Source of the DNA: Roseobacter ponti
GTDB lineage: Bacteria > Pseudomonadota > Alphaproteobacteria > Rhodobacterales > Rhodobacteraceae
DNA length: 64,000 nucleotides
Direction: 5' to 3'
Assembly (NCBI RefSeq): GCF_012932215.1
Contig: NZ_CP048788.1
Span: forward strand, 1,860,001 to 1,924,000
Of the stretch, positions 19,599 through 29,071 are shown one piece after another. Within the stretch, counting starts at the first letter, position 1. Every line of letters begins with the position of its first letter. The position numbers and the translations under genes were made by a program. The notes under the pieces were generated by a model. That model searched no databases. It saw nothing but the letters and a program-made list of their open reading frames with translations, and was not told the origin of the DNA.

Positions 19599-20546
19599 GT
19601 GAAAGATACTGCCCAGGCGAATGCGGATAAATTCCGCGACCCGACGACAACTGCCGGCGGTGAGACCCGCGCCAGGGTGGCGCTGAAAGACCCGAAAACC
19701 CTTTGGTTCAATACCGGCACGCTGTGCAATATCGAATGTGTGAACTGCTATATCGAGAGCAGTCCGACGAATGATGCGCTGGTCTATATCACCCGCGCCG
19801 ACGTTGAGGAATATCTCGATCAGATCGAAACGCGCGGCTGGCCGGTCACCGAGATCGCCTTTACGGGCGGCGAGCCTTTTATGAACCCGGACATGCCCGG
19901 GATGGCCGAAGCGGCACTGATGCGCGGATATGAGGTGCTGATCCTGACCAATGCCATGCGCCCGATGATGCGCAAAAAGATGCAGGCGGGATTGCTGCGG
20001 CTCAACGCTGCCTATCCGGGAAAGCTTACCCTGCGGATCTCCGTCGACCACTATGATCCCCTGGTGCATGACGCAGAACGCGGGACCGGTGCGCTCGACA
20101 AGACACTGCGCGGCATGTGCTGGCTGCGCGATCACGGGATCCGCATGGCGGTTGCGGGCCGGTCCGTGATGGCGCAGAGCGATGTGGAAAGCCGCGCGGG
20201 ATACGCGGCTTTCTTTGATCGCCACGGCTTTGATATTGATGCACAGGACCCGGCGATGACGGTTCTGTTCCCGGAGATGGATGACAGCGTGGAGGTGCCT
20301 GAGATCACCACCGCCTGCTGGGACATTCTGGGCGTGTCGCCCGATGCACTGATGTGTGCCTCGTCACGGATGGTGGTGAAACGCAAAGGCGCTGAGCGGC
20401 CTGCTGTACTGGCCTGTACGCTGCTGCCCTATGCGCCGGAGTTTGAGCTCGGCGCGACGCTGGGCGAGGCCGAAGGCGATGTGGCGCTTAACCATCCGCA
20501 TTGTGCGAAGTTCTGCGTGCTCGGTGGTGGCAGCTGCTCGGCCTGA
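19599..20546 (+). CDS. Radical SAM protein with cysteine-rich C-terminus
   Basis: 315 residues from GTG at 19599, chosen because AAGGA lies 12 nt upstream. The radical SAM cluster motif CNIECVNC (Cys43, Cys47, Cys50) is followed by FTGGEPFMNPDM, the GGE SAM-binding element. The barrel extends to about residue 230. Six more cysteines follow: 240, 253, 273, 302, 306 and 313, the last three in the final 14 residues. That suggests one or more auxiliary iron-sulfur clusters, although the spacing is not a SPASM pattern I can match. The substrate is unknown. It is divergent from zwf and convergent with usg; no precursor-peptide gene is visible nearby. Confidence 0.8.
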   Translation: MKDTAQANADKFRDPTTTAGGETRARVALKDPKTLWFNTGTLCNIECVNCYIESSPTNDALVYITRADVEEYLDQIETRGWPVTEIAFTGGEPFMNPDMPGMAEAALMRGYEVLILTNAMRPMMRKKMQAGLLRLNAAYPGKLTLRISVDHYDPLVHDAERGTGALDKTLRGMCWLRDHGIRMAVAGRSVMAQSDVESRAGYAAFFDRHGFDIDAQDPAMTVLFPEMDDSVEVPEITTACWDILGVSPDALMCASSRMVVKRKGAERPAVLACTLLPYAPEFELGATLGEAEGDVALNHPHCAKFCVLGGGSCSA

Positions 20547-20556
20547 GGCCGGTACT

Positions 20557-20826
20557 TCAGTGCAGCGTGAATTCACCTGTTACATTGCGCCACTCGCCCG
20601 GATTGATCATTTTACGATGGGTGAAACGCACCGAATGCAGCGGTCCGTCAATCTCTGACTGCCAGTATTCCACGAACTGAAAAAGCCGCGGATGATCCGG
20701 GGCCAGATCGTATTCCTGCCAGATAAAGGTGTTCAGCACATGGGTGAAATCGGGCATCCGGTAATAGAATTCTGCCGTTGTAAGCCCGTAGCCTTTGAGC
20801 ATCAGTTCGGTTTCGTTTTCGGGCAT
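20557..20826 (-). CDS. usg: Usg family protein
   Basis: 89 residues. The sequence (KGYGLTTAEFYYRMPDF, LNTFIWQEYDLAPDHPRL, FVEYWQSEIDGPLHSVRF) fits the short alphaproteobacterial Usg family, known as a small conserved protein with no established function. It has no signal peptide or membrane helix, so it should be cytosolic. It converges on the radical SAM gene with a 10-bp gap and is divergent from gyrA. Confidence 0.8.
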   Translation of the reverse strand: MPENETELMLKGYGLTTAEFYYRMPDFTHVLNTFIWQEYDLAPDHPRLFQFVEYWQSEIDGPLHSVRFTHRKMINPGEWRNVTGEFTLH

Positions 20827-20944
20827 TTTCTGCGCCTCTTTGCTGCCTCAGTATCTGCAGAATGCCACGGATAAATTACTTTTCAATAAAAACAGTATGT
20901 TATCACTTTCCTCCTGTGGCTGCCAGCGCCGGAAAACTCCGGGA

Positions 20945-20983
20945 TTGCACCTTATGTGTCCACTCTGCTATGGTCCGGACACA
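20945..20983 (+). promoter_or_regulatory. Candidate gyrA promoter with inverted repeat
   Basis: TTGCAC (20945-20950) and TATGGT (20969-20974) are separated by 18 nt, about 45 nt upstream of the gyrA GTG. A 7-bp inverted repeat, TGTGTCC (20955-20961) and GGACACA (20977-20983), encloses the -10 element and could be an operator. Confidence 0.4.
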
Positions 20984-21018
20984 AGATATAGACCCTGCAG
21001 AAAAATCGGGCAGTTTCA

Positions 21019-23769
21019 GTGAGCGATACACCTCAACCCCCTGACAATGATGATGAAATGACACCGGAGCGCCCTGCGTATGACGGGCCGACGGTCAGCA
21101 TCGAACAGGAAATGCGCACGTCCTATCTGGATTATGCGATGTCGGTCATTGTCAGCCGCGCGATCCCCGATCTGCGCGATGGTCTGAAGCCGGTGCACCG
21201 GCGCATCCTCTTTGCGATGCATGAAACCGGCAACACCCATGATAAATCCTATCGTAAATCCGCCCGTCCGGTTGGTGATGTGATGGGTCAGTATCACCCG
21301 CACGGCGACTCCGCGATATACGACGCGCTTGTCCGGATGGCGCAGGATTTTTCGATGTCGCTGCCGCTGCTGGATGGACAGGGTAATTTCGGCTCCATGG
21401 ACGGCGATAACCCGGCGGCCATGCGTTATACCGAAGTGCGCATGGACAAGCCCGCGGCCTATCTGCTGGCCGATATCGACAAGGACACGGTCGATTTTCA
21501 GGACAACTACGACGGGAAGCAGCAGGAACCAACTGTCCTCCCTGCCCGCTTTCCGAATATGCTGGTCAACGGAGCGGGCGGTATTGCCGTGGGCATGGCG
21601 ACCAACATTCCACCGCATAACCTCGGCGAAGTGGTCGATGCGACGCTCGCGCTCATCGAAGAGCCCGACCTGACCTCGGAACAGCTCATCGAATATGTAC
21701 CCGGTCCAGACTTTCCGACCGGGGGCATCATGCTGGGGCGGACAGGTGCGCGCAAAGCCTATCTGGAGGGGCGTGGCTCGGTTATCGTGCGTGCCAGAAC
21801 CCGCGTTGAAGAAATCCGCAAAGACCGCTGGGCCATCATCATCGACGAGATCCCCTATCAGGTGAACAAGGCGACGATGATTGAAAAGATCGCCGAGCAG
21901 GTGCGCGAAAAGAAGATAGAAGGCATCTCCCACGTTCAGGACGAGAGCGACCGCAACGGCGTGCGCGTGGTGATCGAACTGAAACGCGACGCGACGGCCG
22001 AAGTGGTGATGAACCAGCTATACCGTTTTACGCCGATGCAGACCTATTTCGGATGCAACATGCTGGCGCTGAACGGCGGCCGGCCTGAGCAGCTCACTCT
22101 GCGTAAATTTCTGACGTATTTCATAGACTTCCGCGAGGCCGTTGTCGCGCGGCGCACGGCTTATCTGCTGCGCAAGGCACGCGAGCGCAGCCACATTCTG
22201 TGTGGACTTGCTGTGGCGGTCACCAATATCGACGAGATTGTCGCAACCATCCGCGCCTCTGCCGACGCCGCCGAGGCGCGCGAAAAGCTGATGACCCGGC
22301 GCTGGCCGGCGAAGGATATTCTGCCTTATATTGCGCTGATCGATGATCCGACCCACACCGCCAATGACGACGGCACCTATAATCTGTCCGAGACCCAGGC
22401 CCGCGCGATCCTTGAGCTGCGCCTGCAGCGTCTGACGCAGATCGGCGTAAAAGAGGTGACCGACGAGCTCGAAGAACTGGCTGGTAAGATCAAGGAATAC
22501 CTCGAAATTCTGGGCTCGCGCGAGCGGATCATGCAGATTATCGCGGATGAACTGCGCGAAGTACGTGAGCTCTTTGCTGTGCCCCGGCGCACCGAGATCG
22601 TCGACTGGTCCGGTGACATGGAAGACGAGGATCTGATCGCCCGCGAAGATATGGTGGTGACAGTGACCTCTGGTGGTTACATCAAGCGCACACCGCTTGC
22701 TGATTTCCGCAGCCAGCGCCGCGGCGGCAAGGGTCTTGCCGGCATGCAGACCAAAGAAGAGGACGTCGTCACGACGCTCTTTGTGGCCAATACACATACG
22801 CAGCTGTTGTTTTTCACCACAGACGGGATGGCCTACAAGCTCAAGACCTGGCGCCTGCCTCAGGGCGGACGCACGTCCAAAGGCAAAGCCATCGTGAATA
22901 TTCTGCCGATCCCTCCGGGGGTGTCTGTGGCTGCGATCCTGCCCATTGACCGCGAGGAAAAGGACTGGTCTGAACTGCAGATCGTCTTTGCAACCTCTGC
23001 CGGAACTGTGCGCCGTAACGCTTTGTCAGACTTCACAAATGTCATGCGCAACGGCAAGATTGCGATGAAGTTCGAGGACGAGCACGCCAGTACGACGCTG
23101 ATCAATGCGCGCATTGCCTCACCGGATGATGATGTGATGCTGGTCACCGCCTCGGGCCGTGCAATCCGCTTTTCGTCAACAGATGTGCGGGTCTTTAACT
23201 CGCGGTCATCGGTGGGTGTGCGTGGCGTGAAACTGAGCGGCGATGACCGGGTGGTGTCGATGTCGGTGATCCGTCACTTTGATGCGACAGCAGACGAGCG
23301 CGCCGCTTACCTGAAGATGCGCCGGGCGATGGCCGGTCTTGCTGATGATGCGGACGCGCCGGGCGACGATGAGGAAACCGACGCCAATGCCACGATCAGC
23401 CCGGAGCGCTATGCTGAAATGTCGGCAGCCGAAAACCTGATCCTGACGCTGACCGCTCAGGGTGCCGGCAAGCTCTCTTCCAGCCATGATTATCCGGTGC
23501 GCGGGCGCGGCGGCATGGGCGTGCAGGCGATGGACAAAGCGATGCGCGGTGGCGCACTCGTGGCCTCCTTCCCGGTGGAGATGGATGATCAGATCATGCT
23601 TGCCACCTCCAAGGGCCAGTCGATCCGGGTGCCGGTCGATGGTATTTCGTTCCGCTCACGTTCCGCAGGTGGGGTAAAGGTCTTCAACACCGGCAAGGGC
23701 GAAGAAGTCGTCAGCGTCGCCTGGATCGCGGATCAGGGCGAGGAAGCTGTCGAGGGGGGCGACGCCTGA
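21019..23769 (+). CDS. gyrA: DNA gyrase subunit A
   Basis: 916 residues starting at GTG 21019. Together with GyrB it introduces negative supercoils. The cleavage-domain catalytic Tyr137 lies in [10 protein letters not shown]. The quinolone-determining region [10 protein letters not shown] has Ser98 and Asp102, the positions matching E. coli Ser83 and Asp87, so this looks like the quinolone-sensitive wild type. The GyrA box QRRGGKG (DNA wrapping) distinguishes it from ParC. The C-terminal beta-pinwheel contains an acidic insertion (about residues 770-795, rich in Asp/Glu), which adds to the length compared with about 875 in E. coli. It is transcribed alone. Confidence 0.98.
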   Translation: MSDTPQPPDNDDEMTPERPAYDGPTVSIEQEMRTSYLDYAMSVIVSRAIPDLRDGLKPVHRRILFAMHETGNTHDKSYRKSARPVGDVMGQYHPHGDSAIYDALVRMAQDFSMSLPLLDGQGNFGSMDGDNPAAMRYTEVRMDKPAAYLLADIDKDTVDFQDNYDGKQQEPTVLPARFPNMLVNGAGGIAVGMATNIPPHNLGEVVDATLALIEEPDLTSEQLIEYVPGPDFPTGGIMLGRTGARKAYLEGRGSVIVRARTRVEEIRKDRWAIIIDEIPYQVNKATMIEKIAEQVREKKIEGISHVQDESDRNGVRVVIELKRDATAEVVMNQLYRFTPMQTYFGCNMLALNGGRPEQLTLRKFLTYFIDFREAVVARRTAYLLRKARERSHILCGLAVAVTNIDEIVATIRASADAAEAREKLMTRRWPAKDILPYIALIDDPTHTANDDGTYNLSETQARAILELRLQRLTQIGVKEVTDELEELAGKIKEYLEILGSRERIMQIIADELREVRELFAVPRRTEIVDWSGDMEDEDLIAREDMVVTVTSGGYIKRTPLADFRSQRRGGKGLAGMQTKEEDVVTTLFVANTHTQLLFFTTDGMAYKLKTWRLPQGGRTSKGKAIVNILPIPPGVSVAAILPIDREEKDWSELQIVFATSAGTVRRNALSDFTNVMRNGKIAMKFEDEHASTTLINARIASPDDDVMLVTASGRAIRFSSTDVRVFNSRSSVGVRGVKLSGDDRVVSMSVIRHFDATADERAAYLKMRRAMAGLADDADAPGDDEETDANATISPERYAEMSAAENLILTLTAQGAGKLSSSHDYPVRGRGGMGVQAMDKAMRGGALVASFPVEMDDQIMLATSKGQSIRVPVDGISFRSRSAGGVKVFNTGKGEEVVSVAWIADQGEEAVEGGDA

Positions 23770-23902
23770 TAATATCCGGTCAGTTGCCTGCTTCCGCCGC
23801 GTGAACGGACAGGCCGACAGGTTCATAAAGCAGTTCAGCAACCGGCGCGCTTGCGGCAAACGCACAACGCGGTGTGCTTTGGGCGACCCGGGCCATAGAT
23901 TC

Positions 23903-25387
23903 TTAGCCGGCAACCACGTGATCTTCCGGGTTACAAGCCGGTGAACTGGTATGTTCCTCGGTTTCGCACCTCGCCCGCAGCAGGCGATGAGCGCGTAAAA
24001 AGGGACAAAGCACGTGGTAGTCGGTATCCGTATCTCTGATCACGCGGGACCACTCAGGCGGTAGCTGACCAGTTGCATCCATTTCCACCATTTCCCACTG
24101 CATGATGCGCCAGTTGACGATCTGCGTGAGTACCGCAGGATCGTGATAAGAATAGTAAGCGGCGTTTTCGTAATGGATGTCACCGGCGAGGAAATCTTCG
24201 GGCCGGCCCCGTTGGCGGATACCATCCGCATAGTTGCTCCAGAGCGCCGGGTCATAGGGCCGCGATAGCAATCTGCGCCGTACATACTCCAGCAACAATG
24301 CGTTGTCGGGTGCCTCCGGCAGGGCGACATACTGTTGTGTGCCATCCGCCTGGAAGGGCCCTGCAACCATCGTGATGCTCGCCGCGTCGAGCAGCTCATG
24401 ATGATAGGGGTCATTTTCCAGGAGTTCGCGCGCTTGCCGGGCGCGGGCGCGCTCCACCTTACCCTTCACCGAGGCAAACCCGTTGGAACGTGCAATGAAC
24501 CGGTCGTAATCCGTTGCTTTGAGAACATCAGTCTGCCCGGAAGCTTCCATGATGCGCCGGGCAAAGGCGATCTGTTCACGCGTCGCTTGTCCGCGACTGG
24601 CGAGATACACAATGACGTACACGCGCTGCAGATCGAGATAGGGGTCGCGCGAGGTGTCAACGTTTGCGTCAAGCCAGTCGCTGCGTTCTTCTGCGTGATA
24701 GGACATGGCACCCCAGAACTTGCATCTGAATTCCAGATCATAGCGGTCCTGTGGCAGCATGGGTGCGTAGTGTTCGCAGAGGTCGTCGAGCATCCGCGCC
24801 GAGCCGTTATAACCCGGATGTGTGAGATAAAGAGATCGCCGGAGGGTGCCCCAGTTGGGCCGTGTGCCCAAGACATGGTCGATGACCGCGCGCGGGTCGC
24901 CGGTCTTGCCGGTCAGGTTGGCTTGGTTGATTACCGCGTCCGATGCCGGGATCAGATCCGGATCGGCCTCCCAGGCAGCCCGAGCCCGCGCGCCGCTTTC
25001 GCGGACCATAATGGCAAAATCACGCAGCGCATCCTCGTGTAGCTCCCGGCTGGCCGAGATACCGCGCACGAGCCATGCACTGTGTTCAAGACTGTCTGCA
25101 CGCGCGACGTTGGGCATAGGGGCGTCGGGCTCAGCCGCCAGCCAATCGCTGATAAATGCAATGACCTGCCTGTCGGTAGTTTTAAAAACGGCAAAAAGCG
25201 CGCGAATGTCGTCTGCGTCGAGATAACCGTCGAGATAGTCCTGCTGGGCCTGACCAAGGGCTTCGCTGACACCGGAGATATCTCCGTCATGCGCCATTGC
25301 CCTGAGACCCTCGGGCGAAAGCGCGGCGGCGGCTCCGGCGAGGAGAATACCTGACAAGAGGACGGTAATATGTAATAGTCTGCGCAT
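23903..25387 (-). CDS. Secreted protein of unknown function
   Basis: 494 residues with a signal peptide (MRRLLHITVLLSGILLAGAAAA). The mature part looks mainly helical, with repeated Ala/Asp/Leu-rich segments such as DGDISGVSEALGQAQQDYLDGY and RDFAIMVRESGARARAAWEADP, suggestive of TPR/Sel1-like or other helical repeats. There are four cysteines near LDDLCEHY, EFRCKFWG, VLCPFL and RARCETEE, plus one in the C-terminal SPACNPEDH. I do not recognise the family. It stands between gyrA (convergent) and the M32 peptidase (same strand, 83 bp). A 6-bp hairpin CTGAGT/ACTCAG lies in that gap. Confidence 0.65.
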   Translation of the reverse strand: MRRLLHITVLLSGILLAGAAAALSPEGLRAMAHDGDISGVSEALGQAQQDYLDGYLDADDIRALFAVFKTTDRQVIAFISDWLAAEPDAPMPNVARADSLEHSAWLVRGISASRELHEDALRDFAIMVRESGARARAAWEADPDLIPASDAVINQANLTGKTGDPRAVIDHVLGTRPNWGTLRRSLYLTHPGYNGSARMLDDLCEHYAPMLPQDRYDLEFRCKFWGAMSYHAEERSDWLDANVDTSRDPYLDLQRVYVIVYLASRGQATREQIAFARRIMEASGQTDVLKATDYDRFIARSNGFASVKGKVERARARQARELLENDPYHHELLDAASITMVAGPFQADGTQQYVALPEAPDNALLLEYVRRRLLSRPYDPALWSNYADGIRQRGRPEDFLAGDIHYENAAYYSYHDPAVLTQIVNWRIMQWEMVEMDATGQLPPEWSRVIRDTDTDYHVLCPFLRAHRLLRARCETEEHTSSPACNPEDHVVAG

Positions 25388-25470
25388 GTCGTGGACCTGA
25401 GTAATGTTTTCACTCAGAGTAGAAAGCCATCGTGGCAGGTTTATGGCAATGCGCGCGACCGCTCAGCGCT

Positions 25471-26949
25471 TCAGAGACCGTAGATCCCGGTGAATTTCTC
25501 TTTGAGATAGGCCAGCAGCGGCGCCTCAGACGGTTCAGCTCCGCGGGCGCGGGCGATGACGTCGCGCGGCTCAAAGAGCCCGCCGTGGGTCTGAACGTTA
25601 TCCGCAAGCCATGCGGTAGCACCCGATGTCTCGCCCCTTGCGAGCTGGCTGTCGAGATCCGGCAGAGCTGCGCGCAGCGCCTCATGCAGGCAGCCGGCGT
25701 AGACATTGCCGAGACTGTAGGTCGGAAAATACCCCAGCAGCCCGACGGCCCAGTGCACATCCTGCAAAACACCGTTGGCGGGCCTGTCCACTCTGTACCC
25801 GAAATCGGCTTCAAACCGGTCATTCCAGGCAGCCTCAAGGTCTGCGACCGACAGATCGCCCGATACGAGCGCGCGTTCGAGATCAAATCGCATGAGAACA
25901 TGCAGGTTATACTGCAACTCATCAGCTTCGGTGCGGATGTACCCGTCCGAAACCCGGTTTACGGTGCCGTAAAAGCTTTCCTCATCGGGGATGCCAAAAT
26001 CGCCGAAGGCATCGCGCATTTCGCCATAGAGCCAGCCGGTGAAAGCGCGACTGCGGCCAAGCTGGTTTTCATAGATCCGGCTCTGGCTTTCGTGCACGCC
26101 CATCGACACGCCCTGCCCCAGCGGTGTCAGCAGATAGCCGCGGCTGATGTTCTGCTCATAGCAGGCATGGCCGACCTCGTGGATCGTCGAATAAAAACAG
26201 TTGAAAGGATCGGTCTCGCTGGTGCGCGTGGTGATGCGAACATCCAGCCCGGAGCCTGAACTGAACGGGTGCACGGCCTTGTCGACCCGCCCATGGGTCA
26301 TGTCATAGCCAAAGGCTTTGGCCAGTTTGCGGGTAAGCCGCATCTGTGCGGTCTCGTCAAATATGCCGGTCAGTCGCGCGGGCGCTCTGGCCTCGCGCAC
26401 GGCGGCACGCAGATCCGTGAGCTCAGGCCGCAGCGCGCCGAACATGGCTTCCAGATCTGCGGCCGTGGTCCCGGGTTCATAATCCTGCAGCATGGCATCA
26501 TAGAGATCGCCGTCGCCGGCCAGCGCTGCACCTTCTTCGCGTTTGAGCGCGATGACCTTTTCCAGCGCCGGTGCGAATGTCTCAAAATCGTCCCCGGCGC
26601 GGGCATCCGCCCAGATGCCCTGGGTCTCGGAGGTCACGCGCGCAATCTCAGCTGCAAGTCGCGCGGGCACTTTTGAGGTCCGCTCAAAGCTGCGGCGAAT
26701 ATGGCGCAGCTGCGCGCGTGCCACGTCGTCTGTGGCACTCTCCTCGGAGGCCGAAAGCCAGTCGCCCATGCGCGGATCTGTGCGGCGGGCATGCAGCACG
26801 CCTTCGAGCGCTGCCATTTCCGCGCCCCGCTGGGGTGCAGCCCCGCGTGGCATCATCGTTTCCTGATCCCATTCCAGACGCCCTGAAATCGCGGCCAGAG
26901 CTTCGGTCTCGCGGACGAAATCCATCAGCGCGTCATATTCAGCGGTCAT
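25471..26949 (-). CDS. M32 family metallocarboxypeptidase
   Basis: 492 residues, normal for thermostable carboxypeptidase 1/Taq-type enzymes. The zinc site HEVGH is in STIHEVGHACYEQN, with the family context DVRITTRTSETDPFNCFYS before it and HESQSRIYENQLGRS (third-ligand and catalytic region) after it. The enzyme removes C-terminal residues from peptides in the cytosol; no signal peptide is visible. Its ATG overlaps the stop of ctaA by 4 bp, so it is probably translated from the same mRNA, although no functional link to heme A is known. Confidence 0.92.
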   Translation of the reverse strand: MTAEYDALMDFVRETEALAAISGRLEWDQETMMPRGAAPQRGAEMAALEGVLHARRTDPRMGDWLSASEESATDDVARAQLRHIRRSFERTSKVPARLAAEIARVTSETQGIWADARAGDDFETFAPALEKVIALKREEGAALAGDGDLYDAMLQDYEPGTTAADLEAMFGALRPELTDLRAAVREARAPARLTGIFDETAQMRLTRKLAKAFGYDMTHGRVDKAVHPFSSGSGLDVRITTRTSETDPFNCFYSTIHEVGHACYEQNISRGYLLTPLGQGVSMGVHESQSRIYENQLGRSRAFTGWLYGEMRDAFGDFGIPDEESFYGTVNRVSDGYIRTEADELQYNLHVLMRFDLERALVSGDLSVADLEAAWNDRFEADFGYRVDRPANGVLQDVHWAVGLLGYFPTYSLGNVYAGCLHEALRAALPDLDSQLARGETSGATAWLADNVQTHGGLFEPRDVIARARGAEPSEAPLLAYLKEKFTGIYGL

Positions 26950-28100
26950 GCGGTTTTGCCTCGCAGAGATGTTGCAATGGGATAGCCGCTCAGGAAACGG
27001 GCGCGCAGGATCAGCACCCAGACGAGCACGGCCAGCAGCTGGTGAAAAATTGCGATGCCCGCCGGGGCGCCGTAAAGCACGGTCACGATGCCCAGAACGA
27101 TCTGCAGGCTCATCGCCGCCATTACGGCGTTAAACGCAAAGCGTGTATCCGCATGCGATGAGCGGCGCCCGCGCAGCCAGACGACCACGGTGAAACCCGC
27201 CAGCAGATAGCCGGTGATGCGGTGGATGAACTGCACCAGACCGGGGCTTTCAAAAAAGTTGCGCCAGACCGGCTCCAGCGCAAAGGCGCTGGCAGGAAAG
27301 ATCTGACCGCCCATCAGCGGCCAGTCGGTATAGCTGCGCCCGGCGTCAATGCCTGCGACCAGCGCGCCGATGAGGATCTGCAGAAAGGTGAAGTGTAAAA
27401 GCCCTGTCGAGAGGCCCCATTGCTTTGCCTCACGTGCGCGCCGCGACTGCAGCAGATCGCCAGGCTTGCGGCCAAGCTGCAGCACGTACCAGGTGATTGC
27501 CCCGAGGATGACAAAGGCCAGCCCGAGGTGCGTGGCCAGCCGGTAGCTGGCGACATCCACCATGCCCTCGCCCCGGGTCACCCCTGAGGCAACCATCCAC
27601 CAGCCGATCGCGCCCTGCGCGCCGCCAAGCACACCGAGGAGCAGCAGCTTCGGTGTCCAGCCCGCAGGGATCTGCCGGCGCACGGCAAACCAGGCAAAAC
27701 CCGCGGCCCAGACCAGACCGATCACGCGCCCGAGCTGCCGGTGGCCCCATTCCCACCAGTAGATGACTTTGAAATCGGCCAGTTCCATCCACTGGTTCTG
27801 GATGCGAAATTCGTCGATCTCCTGATACTTTGCAAACTCGGTTTCCCAATCCGCCTGGCTCAGGGGCGGCAGTGCGCCGGTCAGAGGGCGCCATTCGGTG
27901 ATGCTGAGCCCGCTGTCGGTGAGCCGTGTCAGACCGCCCACCGCGATCATCACGATCACCAGCGCAAAGAGCACCATCAGCCAGGCGCGGATGGCTGACC
28001 GACCGGCACGTTGTCCGCGGTCGATCAGTCCCGGCTGTGCCTGCGGGCGGGCCGTGTCGCCGGTGCCCACTTCCTCAAAGATGCTGCGCTTTTTGCTCAT
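26946..28100 (-). CDS. ctaA: Heme A synthase
   Basis: 384 residues, COX15/CtaA family. It is an inner-membrane enzyme converting heme O to heme A for aa3 oxidases. About eight transmembrane helices are visible. Conserved elements are GGLTRLTDSGLSITEWRPLTGALPP near residues 55-80, WWEWGHRQLGRVIGLVW with a heme-ligand His, THLGLAF, and FIHRITGYLLAG. It is the longer alphaproteobacterial (class D-like, COX15) version with a soluble N-terminus of about 35 residues. It is followed by the overlapping M32 peptidase gene and preceded by trmJ at 65 bp. Confidence 0.95.
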   Translation of the reverse strand: MSKKRSIFEEVGTGDTARPQAQPGLIDRGQRAGRSAIRAWLMVLFALVIVMIAVGGLTRLTDSGLSITEWRPLTGALPPLSQADWETEFAKYQEIDEFRIQNQWMELADFKVIYWWEWGHRQLGRVIGLVWAAGFAWFAVRRQIPAGWTPKLLLLGVLGGAQGAIGWWMVASGVTRGEGMVDVASYRLATHLGLAFVILGAITWYVLQLGRKPGDLLQSRRAREAKQWGLSTGLLHFTFLQILIGALVAGIDAGRSYTDWPLMGGQIFPASAFALEPVWRNFFESPGLVQFIHRITGYLLAGFTVVVWLRGRRSSHADTRFAFNAVMAAMSLQIVLGIVTVLYGAPAGIAIFHQLLAVLVWVLILRARFLSGYPIATSLRGKTA

Positions 28101-28165
28101 CTCTCGCCGTCCTGAAACTCTGTTGTCTGATACCTATGCCGACCTGCTGGTGAGGTCCAGCGCGT

Positions 28166-28927
28166 CTATCCGTCGCGTGTGCGGTCGCGCAGCAGCTGCC
28201 GCAGCACGCCGTGCAGCATCTGCACATCGGCACGGGTCAGCGGCATCCGGCTCCACATGTTGCGCAGATTGACCCGCATTGAGCGTGACTTGTGCTCGGG
28301 AAAGAAAAAGCCGGCTGCTTCGAGCCGCTCTTCATAGTGTTCGGCCAGCCTTTCGATCTCGATGACCGGGGCGGGTGAGGTGCCGGCGAGACCGGCCTGC
28401 TCATGGGCGACGCTGCCCGAGGCGCGCATCCATTCGTATCCCGTCAACAGCACACATTGCGCCAGATTAAGGGATGGAAATTCCGGATTGACGGGCACCG
28501 AGATAATTGCACTGGCCCGTGCGATATCCTCGTTTTCAAGCCCCGCACGTTCCGGTCCGAAAAGCACCGCGACGCGCCCTCCCGCTGCGATTTTCTCTGC
28601 GGCCAGCGCCATCGCGGCTTCGGGGCTGAAAACCGGTTTGGTCAGATCGCGCGTGCGTGCGGTGGTGGCGAAAACATAAGAACAGTCACCGATGCTCTCC
28701 GCCAGTTCGTCGCTGAGGAGCGCGTTGTCGAGCACCCTGCCCGCACCGCTGGCCATTGCCACCGCTGGCTGGCTGGGCCAGCCGTCGCGCGGGGCCACGA
28801 CGCGCATGTGTTCCAGACCGAAGTTCAGCATCGCGCGTGCTGCCGCACCGATGTTTTCGCCCATCTGCGGGCGCACCAGCACAAAGGCAGGCGTTGCGGA
28901 AGGGTCTCGATCAGGCTGCTCAGACAT
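28166..28927 (-). CDS. trmJ: TrmJ-family tRNA 2'-O-methyltransferase
   Basis: 253 residues, SpoU/TrmH superfamily with the trefoil-knot motifs: VRPQMGENIGAAARAMLNFG (motif 1), AVLFGPERAGLENEDIARA (motif 2) and PVNPEFPSLNLAQCVLLTGYEW (motif 3). The C-terminal extension after residue 165 is characteristic of TrmJ, which methylates ribose 32 in the anticodon loop of some tRNAs. It is the first gene of a minus-strand run trmJ-ctaA-M32 peptidase. Confidence 0.9.
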   Translation of the reverse strand: MSEQPDRDPSATPAFVLVRPQMGENIGAAARAMLNFGLEHMRVVAPRDGWPSQPAVAMASGAGRVLDNALLSDELAESIGDCSYVFATTARTRDLTKPVFSPEAAMALAAEKIAAGGRVAVLFGPERAGLENEDIARASAIISVPVNPEFPSLNLAQCVLLTGYEWMRASGSVAHEQAGLAGTSPAPVIEIERLAEHYEERLEAAGFFFPEHKSRSMRVNLRNMWSRMPLTRADVQMLHGVLRQLLRDRTRDG

Positions 28928-29071
28928 GCGGGCGTCTTATGCCGCCGGGGGCTGCGCTGCAATGTCCGGCGGCTCATTTCGCAGAAAATTCACAGCCCGG
29001 GGCGCATAATGATTTTCCTTTTGCGCGCCGGGCGGCTACTGATCAGCCCGGAAGACGCGAAGGACTGCCCC

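Noticed and set aside
19424-19729. N-terminal extension of the zwf frame
   Set aside because: The extra ~100 residues show no family similarity and overlap the divergent radical SAM gene; the ATG at 19423 gives a normal-length enzyme.
28928-29071. Possible TPP riboswitch before the ThiE-like gene
   Set aside because: The conserved CTGAGA-type core is absent.
28403-29071. Long N-terminal extension of the ThiE-like frame
   Set aside because: It is antisense to trmJ, and a well-placed ribosome-binding site supports the start at 29072.
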